DNA of 64,000 nt, taken from Aliiglaciecola sp. CAU 1673. GTDB taxonomy: Bacteria > Pseudomonadota > Gammaproteobacteria > Enterobacterales > Alteromonadaceae. Below are positions 1-7,308 of this stretch, piece after piece. The position numbers and the translations under genes were made by a program. The stretch's first letter is position 1. Each line of letters starts with the position of its first letter. The stretch spans positions 1 to 64,000 of the forward strand of contig NZ_JARHUG010000013.1 in NCBI RefSeq assembly GCF_029223185.1. The letters are read 5' to 3'. The notes beneath the pieces are model-generated. The model was not told the DNA's origin, ran no database searches, and was given only the letters and a program-made list of their open reading frames with translations.

Positions 1-139
1 ACAAATGCGCTACCTTGTCGCGGATAAATTCAAAATCAATGGCTAGGTCAATCAGGCGAACCAAGTGGTCCTGCGGTACGAGCTGGTCAATGGCGACCAT
101 TTCTAGTTCATATTGTTGGGGGGGTTTGTCTCTAAGCAT
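1..139 (-). mobile_element. IS1182-family transposase, N-terminal fragment (runs off the left edge)
   Basis: Read on the minus strand, an open frame starts with ATG at 139 and runs off the window. It begins MLRDKPPQQYELEMVAIDQL and continues VPQDHLVRLIDLAIDF. This matches the conserved N-terminus of IS1182-family DDE transposases (initial RD-KPxQ, then a D-x-L-V-P-x-D-H-L-x-R motif), which cut and join the ends of their insertion sequence. Only about 46 residues are visible, so the catalytic DDE core cannot be checked and intactness is unknown. Two hairpin terminators lie just upstream of the start (175-238). The terminal inverted repeat of the element was not identified. Confidence 0.8.
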
Positions 140-174
140 GGTGAATCCATGTTGTTCACTATGCTCATTAGATC

Positions 175-203
175 AAAGGCCTGGATCTGCGTCCAGGCCT
201 TTT
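175..203 (+). terminator. Rho-independent terminator, first of a tandem pair
   Basis: An 11-bp perfect stem (AAAGGCCTGGA at 175-185 with TCCAGGCCTTT at 192-202) encloses a 6-nt loop and ends in a T run on the plus strand. It would stop transcription moving rightward toward the aldehyde dehydrogenase gene. It may end a gene lying beyond the IS or insulate the IS. Confidence 0.7.
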
Positions 204-214
204 TCAACAGTCTG

Positions 215-238
215 AAAGCCGCTTTCAGCGGCTTTTTT
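215..238 (+). terminator. Rho-independent terminator, second of a tandem pair
   Basis: Stem AAAGCCGCT (215-223) pairs with AGCGGCTTT (227-235) around a TTC loop, followed by T residues to 238. It lies 12 bases after the first hairpin and has the same polarity. Confidence 0.75.
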
Positions 239-321
239 GTTTTGACAGCTAATCGCTTATGACCTTGCAGCTTCTGGTCTAATCACTTAAGTTAGTGCCA
301 GGTTCATCAAGTGTATTCAGC

Positions 322-1725
322 ATGCAAGCTCAGCCCCAAACTGCCGAACAAACCCTCTCCGCTATTGCTTCCACCGTAAAGCATTTATCTACCAGTTTTG
401 CCTCGGGTCTCACCCGGCCTTTAGCCTGGCGAAAGACCCAGTTGGAGCAGCTTAAGCGTCTGGCCAGTGAGCGCGAAGAAGAGATCATGGCGGCGCTTAA
501 AGCCGATTTGGGGAAATGCCAGTTGGAAAGCTGGACCTCAGAAGTGGGCTTTTTGATCAGTGAAATCGATCATGCCATTTCCCATTTGGGCAAATGGAGC
601 AAGCCGCGTCGTGTTTCCACCCCTATTATCGCGATGCCGGGCAAAAGCTATATCCAACCCGATCCCAAAGGCGTGGTGCTGATTATCGGCGCCTGGAATT
701 ATCCTTTTCAGCTAACCCTGGCGCCACTGATCCCCGCCATCGCCGCGGGGAACTGTGCACTCATTAAACCCTCGGAGCTTGCCCCCAATACTTCGGCGCT
801 GATTGCCAAACTTATCCCCAAATACCTGGATCGCGACGCCTTTGCCGTGGTTGAAGGCGGCGTGCCGGAAACCACCGAGGTCCTCAAGCAGCGCTTTGAC
901 CATATTCTGTATACCGGTGGCGAAGCGGTAGGCAAAATCGTGATGCGCGCCGCGGCCGAGCACCTGACTCCGGTAACCCTGGAATTAGGCGGAAAAAGCC
1001 CCTGTATAGTGGCAAGCGACTGTGATTTGGAGGTCACCGCATCGCGTATTGCCTGGGCCAAATGGATGAATGTGGGGCAAACCTGTATTGCCCCGGACTA
1101 TGTGTTGGTGGAAAAAGCCTTTGCCGATAAGTTGATTGAGGCCATTAAGGCCAAACTAAAGGACTTCTACGGCGACGACCCGGCAAAAAGTTCTGACTAT
1201 GGCCGCATTATCAACCAGCGCCATTTTGACCGCATCGCAGGCTATCTCAATGGGGTGGATGTGACTTATGGCGGCCAGATGGATAGAGATGCCCGCTATA
1301 TGGCCCCGACCATAGTACTCAACCCGCCCAAAGACAGTGCCTTGATGCAAGAAGAGATCTTCGGCCCTATATTGCCCATAGTGCCGCTGGAAACCATCGA
1401 ACAGAGCGTGGCCTTTATTAATGCCCGCCATAAGCCGCTGGCGCTGTATCTCTTTACCGGCTCATCCCAGTTAGAGCAGCAGGTGCTGGAAAATACCAGC
1501 GCCGGTAGCGTCTGTATTAACGATGCCATGATGTTTATGACCAATGCCGAGCTGCCCTTTGGCGGCGTAGGTAATAGCGGTATGGGCGCTTATCATGGCC
1601 AATGGGGCTTTGATACCTTTAGTCACCTCAAGGCAGTGATGAAGCGCAGCACCTGGTTTGATATTAACTGGCGTTACCCGCCCTTTAATGCCCATAAACT
1701 CAAATGGTTAAAGCGAGTCGGCTGA
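322..1725 (+). CDS. NAD(P)-dependent aldehyde dehydrogenase (ALDH class 3-like)
   Basis: This 467-residue cytosolic enzyme should oxidise an aldehyde to the carboxylic acid. It has the family landmarks in order: the cofactor-binding stretch [20 protein letters not shown] and KPSE near residues 123-151, TGGEAVGK near 198, the general-base glutamate in LELGGKSP (about E221), the catalytic cysteine in NVGQTCIAP (about C255), and EEIFGPILP further on. The length and lack of extra domains fit the class 3 group (coniferyl or fatty aldehyde dehydrogenases). The substrate cannot be told from sequence. The start is uncertain: ATG 322 is preferred, but an in-frame GTG at 295 is possible and neither has a strong Shine-Dalgarno. 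The VOC gene starts two bases after its stop codon, suggesting cotranscription. Confidence 0.88.
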   Translation: MQAQPQTAEQTLSAIASTVKHLSTSFASGLTRPLAWRKTQLEQLKRLASEREEEIMAALKADLGKCQLESWTSEVGFLISEIDHAISHLGKWSKPRRVSTPIIAMPGKSYIQPDPKGVVLIIGAWNYPFQLTLAPLIPAIAAGNCALIKPSELAPNTSALIAKLIPKYLDRDAFAVVEGGVPETTEVLKQRFDHILYTGGEAVGKIVMRAAAEHLTPVTLELGGKSPCIVASDCDLEVTASRIAWAKWMNVGQTCIAPDYVLVEKAFADKLIEAIKAKLKDFYGDDPAKSSDYGRIINQRHFDRIAGYLNGVDVTYGGQMDRDARYMAPTIVLNPPKDSALMQEEIFGPILPIVPLETIEQSVAFINARHKPLALYLFTGSSQLEQQVLENTSAGSVCINDAMMFMTNAELPFGGVGNSGMGAYHGQWGFDTFSHLKAVMKRSTWFDINWRYPPFNAHKLKWLKRVG

Positions 1726-1726
1726 T

Positions 1727-2146
1727 ATGAACGTACAACCTTTTCATCTGGCCATACCGGTCAATGACCTTGGCCAAGCTAAAGCCTTCTATGGCGAACT
1801 GCTGGGCTGTGAAATGGGCCGCTTTAGCGAGCAGTGGATTGACTGGAATTTCTATGGCCACCAGTTGGTCACCCATCTGGTCGCGCAAATGCCCAGCGCC
1901 CCCGCCCACAACGAAGTGGATAGCCACGCCGTACCGGTGCCCCATTTTGGGGTAGTGCTAGCCTGGAACGACTTGGAACAACTGGCCGAGCGCCTAAAAG
2001 CCGCCAACACAGCTTTTGTGATTGAGCCCTATATCCGCTTTAAGGGTCAGGTAGGCGAACAAGCCACCATGTTCTTTCACGATCCCGCCGGCAATGCCCT
2101 GGAGTTTAAGGCGTTTAAGGATATGGGGCAGTTATTTGCCCGTTGA
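1727..2146 (+). CDS. VOC-superfamily protein (glyoxalase / extradiol dioxygenase fold)
   Basis: This 139-residue protein has the two beta-alpha-beta-beta-beta modules of the vicinal oxygen chelate fold. The first module opens with [20 protein letters not shown], with a metal-ligand-type His at the first strand. The second contains [10 protein letters not shown], and the C-terminus has [15 protein letters not shown], with the usual metal-binding Glu. Such proteins bind a divalent metal and act as isomerases, dioxygenases or resistance proteins; which applies here is unknown. It follows the aldehyde dehydrogenase stop codon by one base and is probably cotranscribed with it. Confidence 0.82.
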   Translation: MNVQPFHLAIPVNDLGQAKAFYGELLGCEMGRFSEQWIDWNFYGHQLVTHLVAQMPSAPAHNEVDSHAVPVPHFGVVLAWNDLEQLAERLKAANTAFVIEPYIRFKGQVGEQATMFFHDPAGNALEFKAFKDMGQLFAR

Positions 2147-2152
2147 TTGTGA

Positions 2153-2196
2153 TTTGAACCACGGAGACACAGAGGGCACAGAGGGCACAGAGGAAA
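2153..2196 (+). repeat. Dispersed short repeat, copy a
   Basis: The core GAACCACGGAGACACAGAG is followed by two more GGGCACAGA units. The same core recurs at 3717 and, inverted, at 2959, 3843, 4706 and 7309. It starts seven bases after the VOC stop codon and marks the left edge of the accessory patch. Confidence 0.85.
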
Positions 2197-2248
2197 GATG
2201 TAAACGGTTATCATTTTATTTGGATTTATCCCCATTTGATTCCGTTTA

Positions 2249-2284
2249 ATTTCCAGTGGTCTACATCAGTAGACACTGGAATTT
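2249..2284. repeat. Long imperfect hairpin upstream of an orphan gene
   Basis: TTCCAGTG-G-TCTAC (2251-2264) pairs with GTAGACACTGGAA (2269-2281), with one bulged G and a 4-base loop. The pairing extends into flanking A/T bases. There is no T run, so it is not a clear terminator. It lies between repeat copy a and the start of the 173-residue gene; its function is unknown. Confidence 0.55.
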
Positions 2285-2367
2285 AGCCAAACTACAATCA
2301 ATTTTGGTCTATTCGGCAAGACTTTTTATACCTGGTATAGCTATCGGAATTTTACTGAGAAGCAACA

Positions 2368-2889
2368 TTGGAAATAATATTTAACTTGTATGGAGAAACA
2401 GACGGGGGGCAAAGTTATATTCAATTACTTTGGATGCTCCCCGGCGTAATAATATTTGGATCTGTTGGTTATTTAGTTTCAGTAAAGCTTCGTTTCAGTA
2501 TTAAAAAAGGTATTGTTTTCACAGGTGCCCTTGCGATTTTTTTTATAATTTCGACACTCCTGCTTGGGTTAGACGAGGTTATGTTTAACTCTAAGTGGGA
2601 TAAAGAGTATCTGGTGTCCCAGGATGCTGAGGTACTGAAAGGGAACGTTACTGCGGCAAGATCAAGAAGAGGACGACAGCTATACGAAACCATTGAGATA
2701 GGAAATACCACCATTTGGAGGATCGTTCCTATCTACGATAAGTATCTTCCAGACTCTTGTTATCAAGATTTATTAGGATATACAGGTTTCAATAATAAAG
2801 AAGTTGAAATTAAATATATCCCGTTACGTTTAAATGAAGAAACCCCTACAGAGATAAGCTACTGCATTACTTATGTGGCTGTTTTATAA
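2368..2889 (+). CDS. Hypothetical two-TM membrane protein, 173 aa
   Basis: I do not recognise a named family. The N-terminal third has two hydrophobic segments (about residues 20-38, LLWMLPGVIIFGSVGYLVSV, and 48-67, GIVFTGALAIFFIISTLLL). A soluble region follows, with the pattern VLKGNVTAARSRRGRQLYET and a C-terminal beta-rich part (GYTGFNNKEVEIKYI). This resembles small two-TM proteins whose exposed domain follows a V-x-G-x-V motif, but the resemblance is loose. The start is a TTG at 2368 with only a weak GAGA upstream. The gene is clearly A+T-richer than its neighbours and sits between two copies of the dispersed repeat, which suggests acquisition by transfer. Confidence 0.6.
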   Translation: MEIIFNLYGETDGGQSYIQLLWMLPGVIIFGSVGYLVSVKLRFSIKKGIVFTGALAIFFIISTLLLGLDEVMFNSKWDKEYLVSQDAEVLKGNVTAARSRRGRQLYETIEIGNTTIWRIVPIYDKYLPDSCYQDLLGYTGFNNKEVEIKYIPLRLNEETPTEISYCITYVAVL

Positions 2890-2958
2890 CCTGAATTGTT
2901 AGCGGCTAATTTTAGCCGCCAAATAATAGTGGTAAGAAACAAACTAAATGGCCGACCC

Positions 2959-3000
2959 TTTTCTCCGCTCCGTGCTCTCTGTGCCTCTGTGGTTAATCCC
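2959..3000 (-). repeat. Dispersed short repeat, copy b
   Basis: On the minus strand it reads GGGATTAACCACAGAGGCACAGAGAGCACGG in part. It abuts the 3' end of higA and is inverted relative to copies a and c. Together with the last 146 bases of higA it is duplicated at 4706-4881. Confidence 0.8.
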
Positions 3001-3003
3001 AAA

Positions 3004-3330
3004 CTACCCAAAACGGTAAATAGGCTTCTTTTCCAGGTTCATATTGGCAGTTTTATACAAGTCATAGGCGGTTTGGTAATGCAGCCAGGCGCCGGCGCTG
3101 ATATTGGTGACCGACTCCAGCTTACGGGCCAGGGTGATTTCCACCTGCACATGGCCGTTGATAAAACGCGACAGGTGCTTGGGGGAAATACCCATCTTCT
3201 CCGCCACTTCTTTTTGAGTCAGTTCTGTTTTACTTAAGCAGCGACGCTTAAACACCTCACCGGGATGGGGGCGATACAAATGTTCTGGCCTGCTGGCCTC
3301 AGGAGATTGGCTGACAAATGCGGGGATCAT
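3004..3330 (-). CDS. higA: HigA-family antitoxin (XRE-type HTH)
   Basis: This 108-residue antitoxin should bind and neutralise HigB and repress the operon. The N-terminus carries the HigA signature RPHPGEVFKRR. A helix-turn-helix follows at about residues 37-60 (LTQKEVAEKMGISPKHLSRF, then INGHVQVE), then a C-terminal dimerisation segment with LARKLES and GAWLHYQTAYDL typical of HigA. The toxin gene lies upstream and its stop overlaps this start as ATGA (3327-3330), so the pair is translationally coupled with toxin first, the usual hig order. A truncated copy of its 3' end lies at 4736-4881. Confidence 0.87.
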   Translation of the reverse strand: MIPAFVSQSPEASRPEHLYRPHPGEVFKRRCLSKTELTQKEVAEKMGISPKHLSRFINGHVQVEITLARKLESVTNISAGAWLHYQTAYDLYKTANMNLEKKPIYRFG

Positions 3331-3620
3331 GGGTTGTACTCCCGAAGGTCAAGATTATAAACATCGCCCTGCCAGAAGTGGCAGGTGACAGCGGCACAAG
3401 GCTCCACATTGTTGACCGTGACAGTCACCGACCAGGCATCGGCATGCTGGGGATCATATTGGATAGCACCAATATCCCTTAGATCATCGATGCACTGCGC
3501 CGCATCCAGGTCAAACAAGATATTTTCCACCTCAAACCGATAAGTGCCGGGAAGCACCGATAAATCGTGCCACTCCCAAAGCCGTCGTAACTTTGCACTT
3601 TGAATTGTCTTAATTGCCAT
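3327..3620 (-). CDS. higB: HigB/RelE-like toxin, divergent
   Basis: This protein of 97 residues sits directly upstream of higA. The toxin-fold pattern is visible: SAKLRRLWEW near the start, FDLDAAQCIDDLRDIG (the LDAA-x3-x2-DL stretch of HigB proteins), WSVTVTVNN, and an ending FWQGDVYNLDLREY equivalent to the terminal FxDGDAYDVDxxDYH of HigB. HigB cleaves ribosome-bound mRNA. The usual NWRLTF segment is replaced by VEPCAAVTCHF, so a key basic residue may be missing and activity is uncertain. The start is ATG 3620, with AGG eight bases upstream; an in-frame TTG at 3635 would intrude into the operator. The ATGA overlap with higA supports a functional pair. Confidence 0.75.
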   Translation of the reverse strand: MAIKTIQSAKLRRLWEWHDLSVLPGTYRFEVENILFDLDAAQCIDDLRDIGAIQYDPQHADAWSVTVTVNNVEPCAAVTCHFWQGDVYNLDLREYNP

Positions 3621-3633
3621 GCTTACCTGCCGC

Positions 3634-3669
3634 AATTACCTTAGAGGTAATATTACCTCAAAGGTAATT
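3634..3669. promoter_or_regulatory. Palindromic operator of higBA
   Basis: A 36-base near-perfect palindrome made of four TTACCT / AGGTAA half-sites is centred on ATAT about 30 bases upstream of the higB start. Its two arms differ at about one position. The nested symmetry fits cooperative binding of two HigA dimers (or HigBA complexes) and autorepression; this is inferred from position and symmetry. Confidence 0.75.
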
Positions 3670-3716
3670 TTTCTCAAAATAAGGGATTAAAGACGCCCGT
3701 TATCTGCTAGTTGATT

Positions 3717-3756
3717 TTTGAACCACGGAGACACAGAGGGCACCGAGAGGGGAAAT
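3717..3756 (+). repeat. Dispersed short repeat, copy c
   Basis: It has the same GAACCACGGAGACACAGAG core as copy a, in the same orientation, upstream of higBA. With copy d (3843-3880) it forms an inverted pair flanking about 85 bases with no gene. Confidence 0.85.
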
Positions 3757-3842
3757 ATTGTCGTTTTAGGTTGAGTCGTCCCTGCTAATCCTTGCAAGAT
3801 AGCTGCCTGCCATATCAGCGATTAGACGGGGCCCCCTTTTAT

Positions 3843-3880
3843 CTCACCTCTGTGATCTCTGTGTCTCCGTGGTTCAATCC
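3843..3880 (-). repeat. Dispersed short repeat, copy d
   Basis: It reads as the reverse complement of the GAACCACGGAGACACAGAG core and is followed shortly by the 3' end of the 219-residue membrane-protein gene. It is inverted relative to copy c. Confidence 0.85.
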
Positions 3881-3911
3881 AGAAGCATCAGCAGACTTCG
3901 AGGAATTCCGG

Positions 3912-4571
3912 TTATTCAGAGCGTTGCTGTTGCTGAGGTTGCGTATTCAAGCTGTCAGCCGGTTTCATCAGAGACAGGCTTTGCACCGGCAGAATGGAAG
4001 CCTGTTGCTGTGCTTGTGAATATAAAAACACATAGTTGGCGGTTGAGCCGAGCAGCATAAAGGATTGCTCGCCCTGGTTTTCGTTGGCAGTAACCAGCAC
4101 GCTGTTACCTAAGCCGCTTTTTACACGGTTTGCCTGCCAATTGGCGTACAAACCAACGAATAAAAAGGTGTAGATAACAAAGATAAGGACAATCCAGGCA
4201 ATCACCGACTCCCGGTATTTAGGCAGATAGAAAAGCACCTTGTGCATTTTTACGCGCCAGGTTACAGGCTGTTGTGCCCATTGTTTTCGCTTATTGAAAG
4301 ACCACACCGACATATAATCGAAGGCCAACGCAAGCAACAACGCCCCAGCGAACATAAGTAGCGAAGCGGGTTCGCCAATTCCCACTATCAGCAGGTCGCT
4401 GGTTTCCGCAAGCTTAAGGTAGGGGATAGAAAACTCAGAATAAAAGCCATCGCTGTAGAAAATGCCACAAAGGGTCAGCAATACATAAGCAATGGAAAGC
4501 GTGAAGCCAGGATTGCCCCGACAAAAATCCAATACCGCTCCAAGTTGGCTTTTGGGTTCGTATAACTGCAT
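3912..4571 (-). CDS. Hypothetical three-TM membrane protein, 219 aa
   Basis: I recognise no family. Three hydrophobic segments are visible: about residues 22-42 (FTLSIAYVLLTLCGIFYSDG), 66-88 (EPASLLMFAGALLLALAFDY) and 122-144 (ESVIAWIVLIFVIYTFLFVG). A soluble C-terminal part of about 70 residues follows, ending in a glutamine-rich tail (NTQPQQQQRSE). The C-terminal region contains VLVTANENQGEQ and FMLLGSTANYVFLY, which look like beta strands of a small periplasmic or cytosolic domain. The start at ATG 4571 has no clear ribosome-binding site. It lies alone between repeat copies d and e. Confidence 0.65.
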   Translation of the reverse strand: MQLYEPKSQLGAVLDFCRGNPGFTLSIAYVLLTLCGIFYSDGFYSEFSIPYLKLAETSDLLIVGIGEPASLLMFAGALLLALAFDYMSVWSFNKRKQWAQQPVTWRVKMHKVLFYLPKYRESVIAWIVLIFVIYTFLFVGLYANWQANRVKSGLGNSVLVTANENQGEQSFMLLGSTANYVFLYSQAQQQASILPVQSLSLMKPADSLNTQPQQQQRSE

Positions 4572-4705
4572 AAATACTTTATAAAAGAATCCGTTAGCCT
4601 ACTTTATCGCTATTACAGGCAATAAAAAACTGTTCGGCTGTGACTGGTTCAATCAAGCCATCAAGTATCACTAACGATGGCTTCAGGCAATGTATTCGGC
4701 ATTCG

Positions 4706-4733
4706 ACTCTCTGTGTCTCCATGGTTAATCCCC
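4706..4733 (-). repeat. Dispersed short repeat, copy e (degenerate)
   Basis: It is a partial core (GGATTAACCATGGAGACACA on the minus strand) directly abutting the higA remnant, exactly as copy b abuts intact higA. It is therefore part of the duplicated block. Confidence 0.75.
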
Positions 4734-4735
4734 AA

Positions 4736-4881
4736 CTATCCAAAACGGTAAATAGGCTTCTTTTCCAGATTCATATTGGCGGTTTTATACAAGTCATAGG
4801 CGGTCTGATAATGCAGCCAGGCGCCGGCGCTGATATTGGTGACCGACTCCAGCTTACGGAACAGGGTGGTTTCTACTTGTA
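4736..4881 (-). pseudogene. Truncated duplicate of the higA 3' end
   Basis: This minus-strand block of 146 bases matches 3004-3149 with no gaps and about a dozen substitutions by eye. It encodes the last ~48 residues of HigA in frame, ending in the same EKKPIYRFG, here with a TAG stop. The similarity ends abruptly near 4881, with no start codon or HTH, so it cannot make an antitoxin. Most differences inside the codons are silent, so the parent copies were under selection, or the duplication came from a related cassette rather than from this exact copy. Confidence 0.85.
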
Positions 4882-5090
4882 TACTTTGCTGCTCTAAATA
4901 AAAAACCCCTGTTTTCCTCTAGTGTGGTTAGACAAAGTAGGTCATTATTTGTGCTTAGATGCAAAGGCCCCGGTTAAGCTTCAATAAGTCTTTTTGCTGT
5001 GTAGCGAAGGGTTGCTGAACCGCCGAGGCCCATGACATTGGCCGCAGATGTAAAGCATGCCCACAAGGCATGATTGTGGAGACGATGAGC
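4882..5090. other. Intergenic stretch without a supported gene
   Basis: These bases hold no supported gene. A minus-strand open frame of 89 codons (4974-5243) overlaps the next gene head-on and lacks recognisable motifs. A small hairpin (CATGCC / GGCATG, about 5056-5072) covers the alternative ATG at 5070 of the downstream gene. Confidence 0.4.
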
Positions 5091-5855
5091 ATGAGTGGTA
5101 AAGATGGGAAGTTCAAAAACTGGCTTGAAGGTCATCTTATCGTCAGCGAATATACTGGTGCCTTTTCCGCTGTCGGCATCAGAGCTATTGTCGCAGACGT
5201 AGTCGCTAAAGCTGGCGCACTCAAGCATTGGTGCTGGTATCAAAAACCTTCAACGGATGCCGGCATTACTCCTGATGCAATCCACGCACTAATTAAGAAA
5301 TATCAATTGCTCGATCAGTTGGGGTGCTGTGCTGTCGGCGTTAAGCACAGTAACGTGCTGGTCAATGCCTTCGCATTGCCTAAAGACGGTAGTATTAAAA
5401 TACCTTTTAAAGTCTCGAAAGATGAACACGCGTTGCTGGCATTTTTTGCAGAAAAGTTGCAGGAAAAACAGGTAAACGCCGAGTTCAAGGTACTCCCCCT
5501 CTTGCCTCCCAATAATAGAGAAAACTTGCTGGAAGAGTTTCTCGCCTCTGCCAATTTGCTGGGTTTTACACCGGCGTCTATTGAGCGCCTAATCGGTTTG
5601 CCCGTCACTGCCTTACTGGGTACTACAAGCATGCTGTCAAAAGAGGCCATCGCGGCCATTCAGCACCTGGTTATTTTGGAGCGACTAATGCTGTGTCAGT
5701 TAGACAATGATACCAATGCTTTGCGCGATTGGTTTGTGACACCATTAGCCGAATTCCAACGCTCTCCGATGGATCTTTGCCAATCTCGCGCAGGATTGCG
5801 CAAACTTTACAGCTGGCTAAATACAGGTACAGAGGCTTCTCGCCACCGTGCCTAA
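5091..5855 (+). CDS. Orphan protein with possible ParS/MbcA (DUF2384-type) C-terminal domain
   Basis: This is a 254-residue soluble protein. The last ~60 residues run ALRDWFVTPLAEFQRSPMDL and CQSRAGLRKLYSWLNTG. This fits the toxin-binding domain of Xre/MbcA/ParS antitoxins (W-hydrophobic, P near the start, then a P-x-D/E-L step, G, and a final hydrophobic-L-N/R-x-G). The N-terminal ~190 residues are unrecognised and longer than in ordinary antitoxins. No RES-domain toxin, the usual partner, is adjacent: the next gene is a convergent antiporter. The start at ATG 5091 has GGAG nine bases upstream; ATGs at 5070 and 5085 are in frame alternatives. Domain assignment is by eye only. Confidence 0.55.
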   Translation: MSGKDGKFKNWLEGHLIVSEYTGAFSAVGIRAIVADVVAKAGALKHWCWYQKPSTDAGITPDAIHALIKKYQLLDQLGCCAVGVKHSNVLVNAFALPKDGSIKIPFKVSKDEHALLAFFAEKLQEKQVNAEFKVLPLLPPNNRENLLEEFLASANLLGFTPASIERLIGLPVTALLGTTSMLSKEAIAAIQHLVILERLMLCQLDNDTNALRDWFVTPLAEFQRSPMDLCQSRAGLRKLYSWLNTGTEASRHRA

Positions 5856-5892
5856 TGGTGCTGTTTGAACAGGCCTATAAGCCAACTGGATA

Positions 5893-7104
5893 TTACGAAG
5901 AGCGGGACACCAGTTCACGCAAACGTTTAAGTCGCGGGGTGACCATAGGCACCGTCAACATGGTGCTGACCACCGCCATAATCAGCAGCGCGGTAAAGGT
6001 TTCGCTGGTAATAATCTGTTTATCCAACAATACATTGGCAAAGATAATCATAATCAACGCCTTGGTTTGCAACAGCCAGCCAATAATGCTGGCTTCACCT
6101 TTCTTCCATTTGAGGATCTTGCCGGCCATATGCACACCAGCGAGCTTACCCACTGCCTGAGCTAAAAGCAGTAATCCGGCAGCGAGAAAGACTGCTGCCC
6201 CACCCACTTCCCAGTTGGTGCGAAGCCCGGTACTTAGAAAAAATACCGGCATCACAATCAGCAGCACAAAGTAGCGCAGCTTATCCATGTCCTCTTGTTT
6301 AAACCAATGGCTGTCAATCACCACTCCTGCCAAAAAAGCCCCTACCATAAAGTGCAGACCGGCCCAATCGGCGACCAGGCCACAAAGGGCCAGCCAAATA
6401 AAGCCGATATACCAGCGATCGGTTTCGGTGACACACTGCATCAGCTTCCGCAATGCAATGGTGAACAGGGCAAAGCCCACTAAGAACAGGCCCTGTCGTC
6501 CTACCCTTTCCCAGTCCAGCAGAATAAGCGCCAGCACCGCCCAGATAGCGATATCATCCAAACTGGCATAACGCAAAATGCGCTGGCCAATGGGTTCGCG
6601 CAGGATCTGCATCTTTTCCATTAGCAGGATCAGGATAGGTAATGCGGTTACCGCACAAGCCATGCCCACACCGAGGGTAAATTGCCAGGATGTACCCTTT
6701 TCTCCCATCCAACCATCGCCCATTTGCAATAACACCAGCCCCGCAAAACTACCCAGCAGCAATGGTGTGCCAAGGGCCAGGCCGGCGGCAATGCCGCTTT
6801 CCCGCCGGTACTTCCAGGCTTGGCTGAGATCCAGCTCAATGCCGGCAATCCACACGAAAATCATCACTGCCCACCAGGCAATACCGTTTAAGGCCTGGAT
6901 CACCTGCGGGTTAAATACAAACTGGTAATACTCAGGGTAAGCGGCGCCCAAAATACCCGGTCCCAGCAGGATACCGGTAATGATCTGCACCACCACCAGC
7001 GGCATCCAATAGTCGGTTTTCAGCAACCGCCATATCAGATATGGCAGGCTGAAGATAATCAGCATGGCAATCAGGAAGATTTCGGTGAGGGTGATGGCGT
7101 GCAT
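5893..7104 (-). CDS. CPA2-type monovalent cation:proton antiporter
   Basis: This integral inner-membrane protein of 403 residues has about eleven to twelve hydrophobic segments. Landmarks of the KefB/CPA2 exchanger fold include GILLGPGILG near residue 46, WIAGIELDLSQAW near 85, GVGMACAVTALPILILLMEK near 145, then LDDIAIWAVLALILL near 180 carrying the Asp pair expected to bind the cation, and GAFLAGVVID near 255. It probably exchanges Na+ or K+ for H+. It lacks a C-terminal RCK/TrkA-N domain, so it is the short form. It is convergent with the orphan gene at 5091, with 37 bases between stops. Confidence 0.85.
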   Translation of the reverse strand: MHAITLTEIFLIAMLIIFSLPYLIWRLLKTDYWMPLVVVQIITGILLGPGILGAAYPEYYQFVFNPQVIQALNGIAWWAVMIFVWIAGIELDLSQAWKYRRESGIAAGLALGTPLLLGSFAGLVLLQMGDGWMGEKGTSWQFTLGVGMACAVTALPILILLMEKMQILREPIGQRILRYASLDDIAIWAVLALILLDWERVGRQGLFLVGFALFTIALRKLMQCVTETDRWYIGFIWLALCGLVADWAGLHFMVGAFLAGVVIDSHWFKQEDMDKLRYFVLLIVMPVFFLSTGLRTNWEVGGAAVFLAAGLLLLAQAVGKLAGVHMAGKILKWKKGEASIIGWLLQTKALIMIIFANVLLDKQIITSETFTALLIMAVVSTMLTVPMVTPRLKRLRELVSRSS

Positions 7105-7140
7105 AACCGATTGATTAGCAAGGAGGTAGTGACCAGTTTA

Positions 7141-7216
7141 GCAGTTATCTTCAAAGCAATAACTGCTCCATGCTGTCTTTATTTGCTATGGACTCCCACT
7201 AACGGCATGTGGGAGT
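7141..7216. repeat. Two small perfect hairpins upstream of the antiporter gene
   Basis: GCAGTTAT (7141-7148) pairs with ATAACTGC (7159-7166), and ACTCCCAC (7192-7199) pairs with GTGGGAGT (7209-7216), both with 9-10 base loops. The second, with the nearby degenerate CCCGC...GCGGG arms at about 7269-7288, resembles decayed REP-like intergenic repeats. No gene lies in 7105-7400. Confidence 0.45.
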
Positions 7217-7308
7217 GACGGAGACCGGATCTGCTGGAAATGTTCTTTCTGGCGATATGAGGGAATGTTCCCGCTTACTACACGCGGGTATGACTGCATT
7301 CAGTCTTC

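Noticed and set aside
3755-3842. Gene-free stretch between inverted repeat copies c and d as a possible miniature transposon (MITE)
   Set aside because: The interior is only about 85 bases with no obvious target duplication, and the repeat ends are not sharply defined. Two independent insertions explain it equally well.
4900-5000. Possible integron attC-like sites (GTTAGAC at about 4926 and GTTAAGC at about 4975) that would make the accessory patch an integron cassette array
   Set aside because: Matching RYYYAAC partners at the right distance and orientation were not found, no integrase is present, and the 7-base motif is common by chance.
4974-5243. Minus-strand 89-codon open frame upstream of and overlapping the orphan gene
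   Set aside because: It has no recognisable motif and no ribosome-binding site, and half of it lies antisense to the better supported gene at 5091.
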